A DNA stretch of 64,000 bases from Sulfitobacter sp. HGT1. GTDB lineage: Bacteria; Pseudomonadota; Alphaproteobacteria; Rhodobacterales; Rhodobacteraceae. Below are positions 18,695 to 28,902 of this stretch, in pieces (positions within the stretch are counted from its first letter, which is position 1; every line of letters starts with the position of its first letter). Location: positions 62,001 to 126,000 of the forward strand of contig NZ_BLWI01000011.1 in NCBI RefSeq assembly GCF_013282155.1, read 5' to 3'. The position numbers and the translations under genes are program-made. Below the pieces are notes generated by a model. The model saw nothing but the letters and a program-made list of their open reading frames with translations. It had not been told where the DNA came from and did no database searches.

Positions 18695-19408
18695 ATGCGC
18701 CCCTCCGGACGGAAACTTGACGAAATGCGTGCTGTGTCTGTTGAAACAGGCTTTACCAAACATGCCGAAGGGTCGGCGCTGATCAAAATGGGCGACACCC
18801 ATGTGCTATGCACCGCGACCATCGAAGACCGCGTTCCCCCGTTTATCAAGGGGTCCGGTCTGGGCTGGGTTACCGCTGAATACGGGATGCTGCCCCGCGC
18901 AACAAACACCCGCATGCGCCGCGAAGCCGCAATGGGCAAGCAAGGCGGGCGCACCGTTGAAATTCAACGTCTTATCGGCCGCGCCCTGCGTGCCGGCGTT
19001 GATCGCAGCGCCCTTGGCGAACGTCAGATCACCATCGATTGCGATGTTTTGCAGGCCGATGGCGGCACCCGCTGCGCGTCGATCACCGGGGGCTGGATTG
19101 CCTTGAAACTGGCTGTGAACAAGCTGATGAAAGCTGGCGACGTAAAGAACGACCCGTTGATTGATCCCGTCGCCGCGATCAGCTGTGGCATCTACGCGGG
19201 CCAGCCCATTCTTGATCTGGATTACCCCGAAGATTCCGAAGCCGGTGTTGATGGCAACTTTATCATGACGGGCACTGGCCGCCTGATCGAAACCCAGATG
19301 AGCGCCGAAGGGTCCACCTATTCGCGCGAACAGATGAACCATCTGATGGATCTTGCCGAAAAAGGCGTCGCCGAGTTGGTCGAAATACAGAAAGCCGCAA
19401 CTGCATGA
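18695..19408 (+). CDS. rph: Ribonuclease PH
   Basis: The 237-residue phosphorolytic exoribonuclease trims the 3' ends of tRNA precursors. It starts MRPSGR, the usual N-terminus, with AAGGA 9 bases before the ATG at 18695; an ATG at 18671 is rejected for lack of a site. [18 protein letters not shown] and the later [14 protein letters not shown] segment are family hallmarks. It heads a plus-strand operon with rdgB (ATGA overlap) and hemW. Confidence 0.96.
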   Translation: MRPSGRKLDEMRAVSVETGFTKHAEGSALIKMGDTHVLCTATIEDRVPPFIKGSGLGWVTAEYGMLPRATNTRMRREAAMGKQGGRTVEIQRLIGRALRAGVDRSALGERQITIDCDVLQADGGTRCASITGGWIALKLAVNKLMKAGDVKNDPLIDPVAAISCGIYAGQPILDLDYPEDSEAGVDGNFIMTGTGRLIETQMSAEGSTYSREQMNHLMDLAEKGVAELVEIQKAATA

Positions 19409-20016
19409 CACGTAAATTCACTGGCGATCAAATCCTGATCGCCACACATAACGCGGGCAAACTGGCAGAGATGGCCGAACTCTTTGCCCCTTTTGGCGTG
19501 CGCGTTGTGGGTGCCGCCGAAATGAACCTTTCCGAGCCTGAAGAAACTGAGGACAATTTTATCGGTAATGCGCGGATCAAAGCGGTTGCGGCGGTCAAGG
19601 CAACTGGCCTTCCTGCGCTGGCCGATGATTCAGGGATAGAGGTCGAAGCTCTGGATGGAGCGCCCGGCGTTTATACCGCGGATTGGTCAGAGACACCAAA
19701 TGGCCGTGATTTCGTCATGGCGATGACAAAAACCCACAACCTGCTTGAAGGAAAGAACGCCCCTCACCCCCGTCGCGCACGGTTTTGCGCAACTTTGATC
19801 CTGGCTTGGCCCGATGGTCACGAAGAGATTTTCGAAGGCAAAGTTGACGGCACCTTGGTTTGGCCGATGCGGGGCGAAATTGGTCACGGGTATGATCCGA
19901 TGTTCCAACCTGACGGATACGAACAGACCTTTGGTGAAATGTCGCATGATGCCAAGAACCGGATCAGCCACCGCGCGGATGCATTCGCCAAACTGACCTC
20001 TGCCTGCTTTGACTGA
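19405..20016 (+). CDS. rdgB: XTP/dITP pyrophosphatase (RdgB/HAM1 family)
   Basis: The 203-residue protein removes non-canonical purine nucleotides such as dITP and XTP from the pool. Family motifs are [11 protein letters not shown] near the N-terminus, [18 protein letters not shown] mid-protein, and a C-terminal ISHRADA. The start ATG overlaps the rph stop (ATGA, 19405-19408), and its own stop overlaps the hemW start, so the three genes are coupled. Confidence 0.96.
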   Translation: MTRKFTGDQILIATHNAGKLAEMAELFAPFGVRVVGAAEMNLSEPEETEDNFIGNARIKAVAAVKATGLPALADDSGIEVEALDGAPGVYTADWSETPNGRDFVMAMTKTHNLLEGKNAPHPRRARFCATLILAWPDGHEEIFEGKVDGTLVWPMRGEIGHGYDPMFQPDGYEQTFGEMSHDAKNRISHRADAFAKLTSACFD

Positions 20017-21166
20017 AGATTGGTGCCAGGGCGGCTTTGGCCTTTATATCCACTGGCCATTTTGCGAGGCTAAATGCCCCTATTGTGACTTTAACAGCCA
20101 TGTTAGTCGCAAAATTGACCAGAGAGCCTGGTGCGATGCCTACCTGGCCGAGCTTGAACGTGGTGCTGCCGAAACCCAAGGGCGCGTGTTGAACGCAGTG
20201 TTCTTTGGCGGTGGCACCCCCAGCCTGATGGACCCGGATATCGTTGCAGATGTGATCGCTGCGATCTACCGTCTGTGGCCAACAGCAAATGATCTGGAAA
20301 TCACCCTGGAAGCCAACCCCGGTTCGGTCGAGGCAGGACGGTTCAAGGGATTTCACGACGCCGGGGTCAACCGCGTTTCAATGGGGATTCAGGCGCTGAA
20401 CGATGCGGATCTGAAACGTCTTGGTCGTATCCATAACACGGCAGAGGCATTGGCAGCCTTTGATATTGCGCGTTCTACCTTCGATCGGGTGAGTTTTGAT
20501 CTGATTTACGGCAGGCAAAACCAGACCTTGCCAGCGTGGCAATCCGAGTTAAAACAGGCCCTATCCCTAGCGATAGACCATATTTCACTTTATCAACTCA
20601 CGATCGAACAAGGCACGGCCTTCGGTGACCGTTACGCAATTGGCAAGTTGCGCGGGTTGCCCGACGACGATCTTGGCGCAGATATGTATGCCGCCACCCA
20701 AGACATTTGCAACGAGATGGGCATGCCGTCCTACGAGGTTTCAAACCACGCGCGCGACGGGGCTCAATCGCGGCACAATCTGATCTACTGGCGCTATGGC
20801 GACTATCTTGGGATCGGGCCCGGCGCACATGGCCGGTTAACCCAGAACGGCCACCGCTTTGCGACTGAGTGTTTCAGCAATCCGCAGCGCTGGCTGGATG
20901 CCGCGGCCTCTGGCAAAACAGAAAAACCCCGAGAGGCGCTTTCTCCTGAGGATCAAGCCAGTGAATTTCTTATGATGGGCCTGCGTCTCAAAGAGGGGGT
21001 CGATCTGAAAAGATATTCGGCGCTCGCTGGCACCCCTCTGTCACAAAAAAAGATCATCCGGATGCAAGACATCGGGATGATCAGTTTGGAGCGTGATCAG
21101 CTGAAAGTAACGGATCAGGGTTTTATGGTCCTTAACGCTATTCTAGCTGAGCTATTGGCCGACTAG
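20009..21166 (+). CDS. hemW: Radical SAM heme chaperone HemW
   Basis: The 385-residue protein carries the radical SAM cluster C19-x3-C23-x2-C26 (CEAKCPYC) followed by FNS rather than the extra cysteine typical of HemN. This fits HemW, the heme chaperone, rather than coproporphyrinogen dehydrogenase. The start appears to be a TTG at 20009 overlapping the rdgB stop by 8 bases; no ATG or GTG is available before the cluster. Its TAG stop shares the palindrome CTAG (21163-21166) with the convergent parB stop. Confidence 0.93.
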   Translation: MTEDWCQGGFGLYIHWPFCEAKCPYCDFNSHVSRKIDQRAWCDAYLAELERGAAETQGRVLNAVFFGGGTPSLMDPDIVADVIAAIYRLWPTANDLEITLEANPGSVEAGRFKGFHDAGVNRVSMGIQALNDADLKRLGRIHNTAEALAAFDIARSTFDRVSFDLIYGRQNQTLPAWQSELKQALSLAIDHISLYQLTIEQGTAFGDRYAIGKLRGLPDDDLGADMYAATQDICNEMGMPSYEVSNHARDGAQSRHNLIYWRYGDYLGIGPGAHGRLTQNGHRFATECFSNPQRWLDAAASGKTEKPREALSPEDQASEFLMMGLRLKEGVDLKRYSALAGTPLSQKKIIRMQDIGMISLERDQLKVTDQGFMVLNAILAELLAD

Positions 21167-22050
21167 CTGACCGACAAAAGGCGGCAAAGCTCGTCCAGTT
21201 CGTCCATGTTTTTATAGCTTAGAACCATTTGCCCGGCTTCCTGCCCCGGCTTGTGGTTCAATGTCACTTTCATCCCCAAGCTTGCCGAAAGATCGCTCTC
21301 AAGCGCACGCGTATCTGCGTCCTTTTCGGTTAGCGCCTTGGGGGCCTTAAGTGGCGCGTCGTCTTTTCCAGCGTTTTGCTCTTTCTTAACCAAAGCTTCC
21401 GCCGCCCGAACAGACAAACCACCCGCAATAATCTGCTTGGCTAGTTTTACGGGGTCATCGGCAGGAACCAAAGTTCTGGCATGTCCTGCAGTAAGATCGC
21501 CTGTGCGAACCATTTCCAACACGGTGTCCGGCAGGTTCAAAAGGCGCAACAAGTTGGCGATGTGGCTCCGGCTTTTACCAAGCGCTTCGGCCATCTTTTC
21601 CTGCGTATGACCAAACTTGTCCATCAATTGGCGATACCCGGCGGCTTCCTCGATGGAGTTGAGGTCAGCCCGCTGGATGTTCTCGATAATCGCAACCTCG
21701 AGAACTTCGAGATCTGTAAATTCACGAACGATTACAGGAAGTTCGTGCAGTTTTGCCATTTGCGACGCGCGCCAGCGGCGTTCGCCGGCGACGATTTCAA
21801 ATGTCCCATCTTCCCTGCGACGCACAATAAGAGGCTGAATAACCCCCTTTTCCTTGATCGAGTTCGCGAGATCGTTCAAATCCTCCGGATCAAACCGTTT
21901 TCTTGGCTGTTCGGGGTTCGGGGATATTTTCTCGATCGGGATGTACTGTTCGGCACTCCCCTGGGCAGCTACCGTCTGTGTTTCAGCAACATCTGCCATC
22001 AAAGCCGAAAGCCCACGCCCCAATCCGCGCCGTTTTTCTCTGTCTGCCAT
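21163..22050 (-). CDS. parB: Chromosome partitioning protein ParB
   Basis: The 295-residue CTPase/DNA clamp binds parS and loads condensin. The N-terminal LGRGLSALM segment and the GERRWRASQMA box (about residues 90-100) are typical of chromosomal ParB. A helix-turn-helix centred near KSRSHIANLLRLLNLP recognises parS, and the C-terminal end dimerises. AAGGGG precedes the ATG. It lies 10 bases after parA. Two perfect parS sites within 4 kb (23424 and 25314) are its likely loading points. Confidence 0.97.
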   Translation of the reverse strand: MADREKRRGLGRGLSALMADVAETQTVAAQGSAEQYIPIEKISPNPEQPRKRFDPEDLNDLANSIKEKGVIQPLIVRRREDGTFEIVAGERRWRASQMAKLHELPVIVREFTDLEVLEVAIIENIQRADLNSIEEAAGYRQLMDKFGHTQEKMAEALGKSRSHIANLLRLLNLPDTVLEMVRTGDLTAGHARTLVPADDPVKLAKQIIAGGLSVRAAEALVKKEQNAGKDDAPLKAPKALTEKDADTRALESDLSASLGMKVTLNHKPGQEAGQMVLSYKNMDELDELCRLLSVS

Positions 22051-22060
22051 GTTTGACCCC

Positions 22061-22861
22061 TTAAATTACGCTATTTTCTAATACTTCCCGCGCCAGATCG
22101 CGATACGCCTTTGCGCCTTTTGATCCGCTATCATAGCTCAGCACCGGCATCGCAAAACTGGGCGCTTCACTGACCCGAACATTTCGAGGAATGACAGTCT
22201 TGTAAACAAGCTCCCCCAGATTTGCCCGCGCATCCTGTTCGACCTGCTGGGAAAGGTTGTTGCGCTGATCGTACATCGTCAAGACAACCCCCTCAATCCT
22301 GAGATCCTTGTTGCCGCTTTGCCGGACCTCTCGAATTGTCAGCATAAGTTGCGACAAGCCCTCAAGCGCGAAAAACTCGCTTTGCAACGGAACAAGCACC
22401 GAATGTGCGGCAATCATAGCATTAACGGTCAGCAAATTCAGCGACGGCGGGCAATCAATTAGAATATAATCAAATGCATAGCTGTCCATTTGCGTCTGCC
22501 GCAGCGCGTCATGCAAAAGAAAACTCCGCTTCTCATTCGAGATAAGTTCAAGATCAGCCGAACTCAAATCCACGGTTGCAGGCACGATATACAGGCCTGG
22601 CGTTTCGGTTTTCAGAACCACTTTATCCAGCGAAATGTCCTCAAGAAGCAGTTCGTAGGTAGTGAATTCGCGGTCATCAAGATCAATACCCAAACCCGTC
22701 GACGCGTTGCCCTGCGGATCCAGATCAACGACCAAAACCCGCTGATCCTGTTCGGCAAGGGCTGCAGCAAGGTTAATTGTCGTCGTGGTTTTCCCCACGC
22801 CGCCTTTCTGATTTGCGACTGCAATAATTTTTGGTCCTGCAGGGCGCGAAAGATCAGACAT
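22061..22861 (-). CDS. parA: Chromosome partitioning ATPase ParA
   Basis: The 266-residue deviant Walker ATPase has KGGVGKTT at residues 19-26 and moves ParB-parS complexes over the nucleoid. Length and lack of an N-terminal DNA-binding extension fit the chromosomal (Soj-like) class. AAGGA precedes the start by about 9 bases, and the first 8 bases overlap the end of rsmG. It is co-oriented with parB, rsmG and mnmG in the conserved origin-proximal cluster. Confidence 0.97.
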   Translation of the reverse strand: MSDLSRPAGPKIIAVANQKGGVGKTTTTINLAAALAEQDQRVLVVDLDPQGNASTGLGIDLDDREFTTYELLLEDISLDKVVLKTETPGLYIVPATVDLSSADLELISNEKRSFLLHDALRQTQMDSYAFDYILIDCPPSLNLLTVNAMIAAHSVLVPLQSEFFALEGLSQLMLTIREVRQSGNKDLRIEGVVLTMYDQRNNLSQQVEQDARANLGELVYKTVIPRNVRVSEAPSFAMPVLSYDSGSKGAKAYRDLAREVLENSVI

Positions 22862-23462
22862 GGGTTAATTCCTTGATTCTAAGAATAGCGGCGGCAGGAT
22901 TTGTAACGCTTGGGATGGGCTCGCAGGTGTATCGCCAAGCAGCTCTTGCAGCTGCGTCCTCAACCTGCCAGTTTTCACCCTTCGGGAAAAGCGCCGTTCC
23001 ATCATTTCGGAGGTGCAAATCGGTAAACTGTAGCAAGGTTGTCAGATCCGCTAGCGCCCTTGCGGACAAAACATCAGCCTCAAGGCTTGGCAGTTCTTCA
23101 ATTCTCTTGTTCAGCACCTGACCTTCCAAGCCCAGCTCCCTCAAGGCGGTGCGCAGAAACACACACTTACGCTGATCGCTCTCGACCATCGTAAACTTCG
23201 TCTCGCGACCATCTTCTGCTGACAAAATTGCCAAGACTATTGCAGGGAAGCCTCCGCCACTTCCCAGATCAACCCAATGATTTGCGACAGGCGCGTGCTG
23301 ATAGAGTTGAACGGAGTCAATGATATGCCGCTCCCAGATATGCGGTATGCTTGGCTTTGAGATCAGATTGATCTTGGCGGTCCACTTCTCGACCAATTGC
23401 GCGAATTGCGCCAGCCGATCAGATGTTTCACGTGAAACATCTGCACCCTCAAACGCACTCAC
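22854..23462 (-). CDS. rsmG: 16S rRNA (guanine-N7) methyltransferase RsmG
   Basis: The 202-residue SAM-dependent enzyme (GidB) methylates G527 of 16S rRNA. The SAM loop is [11 protein letters not shown]. The ATG overlaps the mnmG stop in an ATGA junction. The codons for VSRET near the N-terminus coincide with a perfect parS site, so that stretch is under two constraints. The gene overlaps parA by 8 bases. Confidence 0.95.
   Translation of the reverse strand: MSAFEGADVSRETSDRLAQFAQLVEKWTAKINLISKPSIPHIWERHIIDSVQLYQHAPVANHWVDLGSGGGFPAIVLAILSAEDGRETKFTMVESDQRKCVFLRTALRELGLEGQVLNKRIEELPSLEADVLSARALADLTTLLQFTDLHLRNDGTALFPKGENWQVEDAAARAAWRYTCEPIPSVTNPAAAILRIKELTHV
23424..23439. promoter_or_regulatory. 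parS site inside rsmG
   Basis: The sequence TGTTTCACGTGAAACA is the exact 16-base palindromic parS consensus for ParB. It lies in the rsmG coding region near its start, encoding part of VSRET. It is 1.4 kb from parB and about 5.3 kb from the candidate origin. Confidence 0.95.
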
Positions 23463-25330
23463 GCTGACTTCTTTCTGCTATCCCGCTTCAAATGCGATAG
23501 CAGCAACGTAAGCGCGGCGGGGGTCATGCCATCAATTCTAGCTGCTTGCGCAAGATTTGTAGGTGCTGTCTTTTCGAGTTTTGACGTAAGCTCGTTCGAC
23601 AAGCCGTCAATTTGACCGTAATGAAAATCCGCAGGAATGACGTGAGCTTCATCCTTCTGCAAAAGATCAATATCCCTCTGTTGGCGCGCGATATAGTTCG
23701 CATAAAGCGCGTCACGCTCTACCTGGCGGCGGATTTCTTCGGAAACCTCAGCCAGATTTGGCTGCAAGCTTAACAAATCCTCAAAAACAACATCTGGAAA
23801 AGCCAAGAGTTGGAAACCAGACCGCTTGGTGCCGTCTTGATTGATTTTGATACCCACTTGCGCGATCTCTTTCGGCGACCAAGTAACATCGGATAAAAGC
23901 TGCATCGCCTTGTCCATCTGTTCCATCTTGTCTAGAAAAACGGCGGAACGCTCCTCAGAGGCACATCCAAGCTTCATCGCAAGCGGCGTCAACCGCTGGT
24001 CCGCATTATCAGCCCGCAGCGACAGGCGGAATTCAGCACGCGACGTGAACATTCTATACGGTTCGGTAACACCTCTCATGGTAAGGTCGTCGATCATCAC
24101 CCCGATATAGCTTTGTGCACGGCTGAATATCACAGGTTCTTTGCCTTGCGCTTCAAGTGCCGCGTTCAATCCGGCGACAAGGCCTTGTGCTGCCGCTTCC
24201 TCGTAACCGGTTGTCCCGTTGATTTGACCAGCAAGGTAAAGCCCAGGGACTGTCCGGACTTTCAGCGTCAAATCCAACGCCCTCGGGTCAACGTAGTCAT
24301 ATTCAATGGCATAGCCAGGTTGCAGAATCTTTACATTCTCCAGCCCCGCCATCGATCGAACATATTCAAGCTGCACATCTTCAGGTAGGGATGTGGAAAT
24401 ACCGTTCGGATATATCGTGTGGTCATCAACACCTTCAGGCTCCAAGAACACCTGATGGGACGTTTTATCGGCGAAACGAACGACTTTATCCTCGATCGAT
24501 GGGCAGTAGCGCGGACCGATCCCCTCAATGTGACCGCCGTACATCGCCGAGCGTTCCAGATTCGATCGGATGATCTCGTGGGTCTTTTCGTTTGTATGCG
24601 TGATTCCGCAAGAAATCTGTTTGGCCGACACACCTTTCGACAAAAACGAAAACACAACGGGATCATCGTCACCCGGTTGCATCTCAAGATTGGCCCAGTC
24701 AATTGTGCGCCCATCCAAGCGCGGCGGCGTACCGGTCTTTAGGCGGCCCAAAGGCAGATTGAATGAATCGATCCGGTTTGCGAGATCGACCGACGCTTTA
24801 TCCCCCATCCGGCCACCGGAGCGGGACACATCACCAATGTGAATAACACCACGTAAAAAGGTGCCCGTAGTCAGGATTACGGTTTTGGACCTTATCGTCG
24901 TACCATCCGCCAGAACTGCCCCACAAACGCGGCTATCCTCGACAACAAAATCGGTAACCTCACCCTCGATAATCTCAAGATTATCTCGCTTTTCGGTCTC
25001 TGATAGCATCTCGGTGCGATATATGGCGCGGTCCGCCTGTGCGCGAGGACCTTGAACCGCCGGCCCCTTGCGGCGGTTAAGCAACCTGAACTGAATGCCC
25101 GCCTTGTCGGCGACCCGGCCCATCACGCCATCCATTGCGTCAATCTCGCGGACCAGGTGACCTTTACCAAGCCCCCCGATTGCCGGGTTGCAAGACATAA
25201 CGCCAATTCCGTCGCGCGACATTGTAATCAGCGCTGTCGATGCGCCCATTCTCGCGGATGCGTGGGCGGCCTCTGCCCCCGCGTGACCACCACCTATAAC
25301 AATGACGTCAAAATGTTTCACGTGAAACAC
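23459..25330 (-). CDS. mnmG: tRNA uridine-5-carboxymethylaminomethyl modification enzyme MnmG (GidA)
   Basis: The 623-residue FAD protein works with MnmE to build the cmnm5 group on U34 of tRNAs. The FAD dinucleotide-binding loop [10 protein letters not shown] starts at residue 13, and the [19 protein letters not shown] region is a family hallmark. The N-terminus MFHVKH is encoded by a parS site that overlaps the start codon. It lies 5 bases after mnmE and overlaps rsmG by 4 bases. Confidence 0.97.
   Translation of the reverse strand: MFHVKHFDVIVIGGGHAGAEAAHASARMGASTALITMSRDGIGVMSCNPAIGGLGKGHLVREIDAMDGVMGRVADKAGIQFRLLNRRKGPAVQGPRAQADRAIYRTEMLSETEKRDNLEIIEGEVTDFVVEDSRVCGAVLADGTTIRSKTVILTTGTFLRGVIHIGDVSRSGGRMGDKASVDLANRIDSFNLPLGRLKTGTPPRLDGRTIDWANLEMQPGDDDPVVFSFLSKGVSAKQISCGITHTNEKTHEIIRSNLERSAMYGGHIEGIGPRYCPSIEDKVVRFADKTSHQVFLEPEGVDDHTIYPNGISTSLPEDVQLEYVRSMAGLENVKILQPGYAIEYDYVDPRALDLTLKVRTVPGLYLAGQINGTTGYEEAAAQGLVAGLNAALEAQGKEPVIFSRAQSYIGVMIDDLTMRGVTEPYRMFTSRAEFRLSLRADNADQRLTPLAMKLGCASEERSAVFLDKMEQMDKAMQLLSDVTWSPKEIAQVGIKINQDGTKRSGFQLLAFPDVVFEDLLSLQPNLAEVSEEIRRQVERDALYANYIARQQRDIDLLQKDEAHVIPADFHYGQIDGLSNELTSKLEKTAPTNLAQAARIDGMTPAALTLLLSHLKRDSRKKSA
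25314..25329. promoter_or_regulatory. parS site at the mnmG start
   Basis: This is a second exact TGTTTCACGTGAAACA. It overlaps the ATG of mnmG and encodes the FHVKH residues. It is 3.4 kb from the candidate origin, a typical parS-ori distance. Confidence 0.95.
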
Positions 25331-25335
25331 TCCAT

Positions 25336-26622
25336 CTATTTACCCAAACAAAAACTGGAAAAGATCACGTCCAGCAAATTTTCTACATCGATTCGCCCAA
25401 CCAAGGCTTCCAGCGCACGAATCGAATGCCGCAGCTCTTCAGCAGCTATATCATACTGATCCGGTCCATGATCCAGAATTGACATCGAAAATTCCAGACC
25501 ATCAGCGGCTTTCTGCAGAGCATTTCTATGCCGCTCGTGCGTGGCAAGGCCAGCAGTCAGGCTTCGCTTTTCCAAAACAGACTGAATTTGAGCGATCAAA
25601 TCGCTTAACCCCTGCCCCGTTGTGCCAGAGACAGCACCGGCAGGATCGTCGCGCAAATCTGCTTTGGGCAAAAGGCGGATGTCTTCCGGTTCAGCCAAGA
25701 CCGGCAATTCCTCGCCCTCTTCCACCAGAAAGACGCGCAAGTCTGCTTGTGCCGCGCGGGTCATCGCGCGATCGATGCCAATCGCTTCTACCTCATCGGC
25801 ACCTTCTCTTAGGCCAGCGGTATCCAGCAAAGTCACCGGAAGACCACCGATATCCATCCGGACTTCGATGACATCACGGGTTGTGCCGGCGACAGAAGAC
25901 GTAATCGCAGCATCCCGCCCCGCAAGTGCGTTCAAAAGCGTCGATTTTCCGGCATTTGGCCGGCCGATAATTGCGACTTCAAACCCTGTCCGAATACGTT
26001 CCGCCGTATGGAAGCCTTTGAGTTCATTCAATATATCATTGTTAACAGATGCAAGAAGCTCACCAACTTCACCGGAAACATCAACGGGAACATCTTCATC
26101 GGCGAAATCAATGGTAACTTCCAAAAGTGCCGCCGCTCTGATCAGTTTTTCCCGCCAATCGTCAACACGCTGACCAAGATGCCCGGAAAGAACACGAAGT
26201 GCCTGCTTGCGTTGTGCTTCTGTCTCTGCCTCGATCAGATCACCCAAACCTTCGACCTGGGTCAGATCAAGCTTGCCGTTTTCCATCGCCCTGCGGGTAA
26301 ACTCCCCCGGCTCAGCCAAACGGGTATCCGGAAACGTCGAAAGCAAGGTCAGAACCGCTTTTACAACAGCGATACTTCCGTGAAGATGCAGTTCAACGAC
26401 ATCTTCACCTGTAAAACTGCTTGGTCCCTGAAAGACCAAAACCAAAGCGTTATCAATTGTCCCGCCATCCAGACCGACAATCGGCCTGACCGCAGCGTGG
26501 CGAACAGGGGGCAGCGGGTGTGCAATTTTCTCCGCAATTTCGAACGCATGAGCGCCAGAGATACGGATAACGCAAACCCCAGCACGCCCTTGCGCGGTGG
26601 CCTGGGCAAAAATCGTATCCAT
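25336..26622 (-). CDS. mnmE: tRNA modification GTPase MnmE (TrmE)
   Basis: The 428-residue protein has an N-terminal formyl-THF-binding domain, a helical domain and an inserted G domain (G1 loop GRPNAGKST, then DTAGLRE). It ends FCLGK, with C425 in the conserved C-terminal C[IL]GK motif needed for modification. It is somewhat shorter than the 454 residues of E. coli MnmE, as is common in this group. It lies 30 bases downstream of rho and just upstream of mnmG. Confidence 0.96.
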   Translation of the reverse strand: MDTIFAQATAQGRAGVCVIRISGAHAFEIAEKIAHPLPPVRHAAVRPIVGLDGGTIDNALVLVFQGPSSFTGEDVVELHLHGSIAVVKAVLTLLSTFPDTRLAEPGEFTRRAMENGKLDLTQVEGLGDLIEAETEAQRKQALRVLSGHLGQRVDDWREKLIRAAALLEVTIDFADEDVPVDVSGEVGELLASVNNDILNELKGFHTAERIRTGFEVAIIGRPNAGKSTLLNALAGRDAAITSSVAGTTRDVIEVRMDIGGLPVTLLDTAGLREGADEVEAIGIDRAMTRAAQADLRVFLVEEGEELPVLAEPEDIRLLPKADLRDDPAGAVSGTTGQGLSDLIAQIQSVLEKRSLTAGLATHERHRNALQKAADGLEFSMSILDHGPDQYDIAAEELRHSIRALEALVGRIDVENLLDVIFSSFCLGK

Positions 26623-26652
26623 TGGTCTAACCCACTGTTATAATTTAATAAC

Positions 26653-27924
26653 TTAGGTGTTCATTGAATCAAAGAAGTCGGAATTCGTCTTGGTTTGTTT
26701 CAGTTTTCCGATCAGGAATTCGATCGCATCCGTTGTACCCATCGGGTTCAGAATACGGCGCAGAACAAATGTTTTCTGCAAATCGATTTTATCAACCAGC
26801 AGGTCTTCTTTGCGGGTACCGGATTTGAGAATATCAATGGCCGGGAACACACGTTTGTCTGCAATCTTGCGATCCAGAACGATTTCAGAGTTACCGGTCC
26901 CTTTGAATTCTTCAAAGATCACCTCGTCCATGCGGCTGCCGGTATCAATCAATGCAGTCGCGATAATGGTCAGGGAGCCACCCTCTTCGATGTTGCGCGC
27001 GGCACCAAAGAACCGTTTCGGACGCTGCAAGGCGTTCGCATCAACACCACCGGTCAAAACCTTGCCCGACGATGGAACAACAGTGTTGAATGCACGGCCC
27101 AGACGAGTGATCGAATCGAGCAGGATGACAACATCACGCTTGTGCTCAACCAGACGCTTGGCCTTTTCGATCACCATTTCGGAAACAGCAACGTGGCGTG
27201 TCGCCGGTTCATCAAAGGTCGAAGATACAACTTCGCCCTTAACCGAACGCTGCATGTCGGTAACTTCTTCGGGGCGTTCATCGATCAGCAGAACGATCAA
27301 ATAACACTCAGGGTGGTTTTTTTCGATCGAATTGGCGATATTTTGAAGCAGAACCGTCTTACCAGTGCGCGGCGGGGCCACGATCAGGCAACGCTGGCCT
27401 TTACCGATGGGCGATACCAAATCGATAATCCGGGCAGAACGGTCTTTGACGGTTGGGTCTTCGACTTCCATCGTCAGACGTTCGTCAGGGTAAAGCGGCG
27501 TCAGGTTTTCAAACGCAACTTTGTGGCGGGCCTTTTCAGGATCTTCAAAGTTAATCTTAGTGACTTCGGTCAGCGCGAAATAGCGTTCCGTGTCATCAGG
27601 GGCCTTAATCAACCCTTCAATCGTGTCACCTGTGCGCAGCGAATGCTGGCGGATCATTTCGGGTGAAACGTAAATATCGTCAGGGCCCGGCAAATAGTTT
27701 GCTTCGGGTGAACGCAAAAAGCCGAACCCGTCTTGCAACACTTCCAACACACCGTCGCCCGAGATTTCCCAGCCCTCATCCGCGCGTTCGCGCAAGATCT
27801 GGAACATCATCTCGCCTTTGCGCATCGTCGACGCGTTTTCGATCTCAAGCTCTTCGGCCATTGCCAGAAGGTTCTTGGGGGTCTGCGCCTTAAGATCAGC
27901 GAGGTTCAGCGTTTCGGTTGTCAT
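26653..27924 (-). CDS. rho: Transcription termination factor Rho
   Basis: The 423-residue hexameric RNA helicase ends untranslated transcripts. An N-terminal RNA-binding cold-shock-like domain (with [22 protein letters not shown]) is followed by the RecA-type motor with Walker [10 protein letters not shown]. The ATG at 27924 (MTTETLNL) with AGGA upstream is preferred over an ATG at 27951. A 125-base leader separates it from hemJ; Rho often autoregulates from such leaders, but no specific structure is evident here. Confidence 0.97.
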   Translation of the reverse strand: MTTETLNLADLKAQTPKNLLAMAEELEIENASTMRKGEMMFQILRERADEGWEISGDGVLEVLQDGFGFLRSPEANYLPGPDDIYVSPEMIRQHSLRTGDTIEGLIKAPDDTERYFALTEVTKINFEDPEKARHKVAFENLTPLYPDERLTMEVEDPTVKDRSARIIDLVSPIGKGQRCLIVAPPRTGKTVLLQNIANSIEKNHPECYLIVLLIDERPEEVTDMQRSVKGEVVSSTFDEPATRHVAVSEMVIEKAKRLVEHKRDVVILLDSITRLGRAFNTVVPSSGKVLTGGVDANALQRPKRFFGAARNIEEGGSLTIIATALIDTGSRMDEVIFEEFKGTGNSEIVLDRKIADKRVFPAIDILKSGTRKEDLLVDKIDLQKTFVLRRILNPMGTTDAIEFLIGKLKQTKTNSDFFDSMNT

Positions 27925-28049
27925 GGAAATATCCTGTACCGGCCAGATCACATCAGGCGGGTCGTATCGTTAAATTTGTCAGACGGATGCAATCCCAGAA
28001 CAGGGTGCGAAGGGATACATAGTCAGGACAGGTGCTTTCGTCAATCCGC

Positions 28050-28499
28050 TTAGAATTTTACGACAACCGACAAGACAATGACAATCATCAAAATTGTCGG
28101 AACTTCGTTCATCATCCGGTATTGTTTGCCGGTTAGGGTATTCTGCCCCGCGGCAAACCCCTTAACCCGTGCGTACAGCCATTCATGGAAGCCTGTCATT
28201 GCGATCACGGCCAATCCCTTGGTCCAGGGCCAGATCATCGACCAATCGACGATACCGGGCGTAAAAACCAGACAAAGACCAAAAATCCAGGTGGCAATCA
28301 TTGCTGGGCGCATGATCACATTGGCCAACTTGAATTCCATCATGGTAAACAATTCATGAGTTTCCCCGGAAAGGCCGACCCGTTCCGTGTGATGGACCAA
28401 CAAACGGGGAAGATAGAACAAGGCTGCCATCCACGAGATCACCGCCATGATATGGATCGACTTTGTCCAAGGATAGGCAAGGGCCAGAAAGTCAGACAT
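28050..28499 (-). CDS. hemJ: Protoporphyrinogen IX oxidase HemJ
   Basis: The 149-residue membrane protein has about four hydrophobic helices and the conserved H16 near the N-terminus (KSIHIMAVISWMA), plus the ERVGLSGE and MMEFKLANVIMRP segments of the HemJ/CopD-like family. It oxidises protoporphyrinogen in heme synthesis in bacteria lacking HemG/HemY. GGAG lies 6 bases before the ATG. It sits at the left border of the candidate origin. Confidence 0.93.
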   Translation of the reverse strand: MSDFLALAYPWTKSIHIMAVISWMAALFYLPRLLVHHTERVGLSGETHELFTMMEFKLANVIMRPAMIATWIFGLCLVFTPGIVDWSMIWPWTKGLAVIAMTGFHEWLYARVKGFAAGQNTLTGKQYRMMNEVPTILMIVIVLSVVVKF

Positions 28500-28902
28500 G
28501 TCACACTCCGTTCATTGCCTCCTTTCTAATATAAATAAGAAAAGAAGAAAGATGATGATGTAAGTAGGGAGGCGATTTTCTGTGGATTAACGAGATATAC
28601 GAGTGGTTATCCACTTGTTAACGTTTAGATCACAGATGAACGAGAAATATCAAAGTGCCAAAAATAATATATATATAACAGATGTTTAATGTAAAATAAT
28701 CAAGTGATGCTACTGTACAAGACTGTGGATAATCTTGTTATAAACGCGATCCAGGGCTTTGCAAAGTTATCCTTATCCTACCCCGCATAAATCGGGATAG
28801 TCGCAGCGGAATTCACGGATATCCCGTGGCAACGTGCTTGCCCTCGCATTCTCGGGGATAAGTCCTTAAAAACTCCTTAACATCGCACACAGGTTATCCA
28901 CA
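28500..28902. other. Candidate chromosomal replication origin (oriC)
   Basis: This is the only gap over 300 bases in the window and is markedly AT-rich. It holds DnaA boxes: perfect TTATCCACA at 28894-28902 (plus) and as TGTGGATAA at 28724-28732 (minus); near-perfect TTATCCACT at 28607-28615 and TGTGGATTA at 28581-28589; weaker TTATCC motifs at 28767 and 28774. AT-only tracts around 28660-28700 could unwind, and a purine-rich tract lies at 28537-28560. It is flanked by hemJ-rho-mnmE-mnmG-rsmG-parAB on one side and maf-aroE-coaE-dnaQ on the other, a typical origin neighbourhood. No gene of useful length is seen in it. Confidence 0.85.
28866..28881 (+). promoter_or_regulatory. CtrA-type box inside the candidate origin
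   Basis: TTAA at 28866-28869, seven bases, then TTAAC at 28877-28881 matches the full CtrA consensus TTAA-N7-TTAAC. It lies 12 bases before a perfect DnaA box and 20 bases before the maf start. It could silence the origin, as in Caulobacter, or act as a maf promoter element. Confidence 0.6.
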
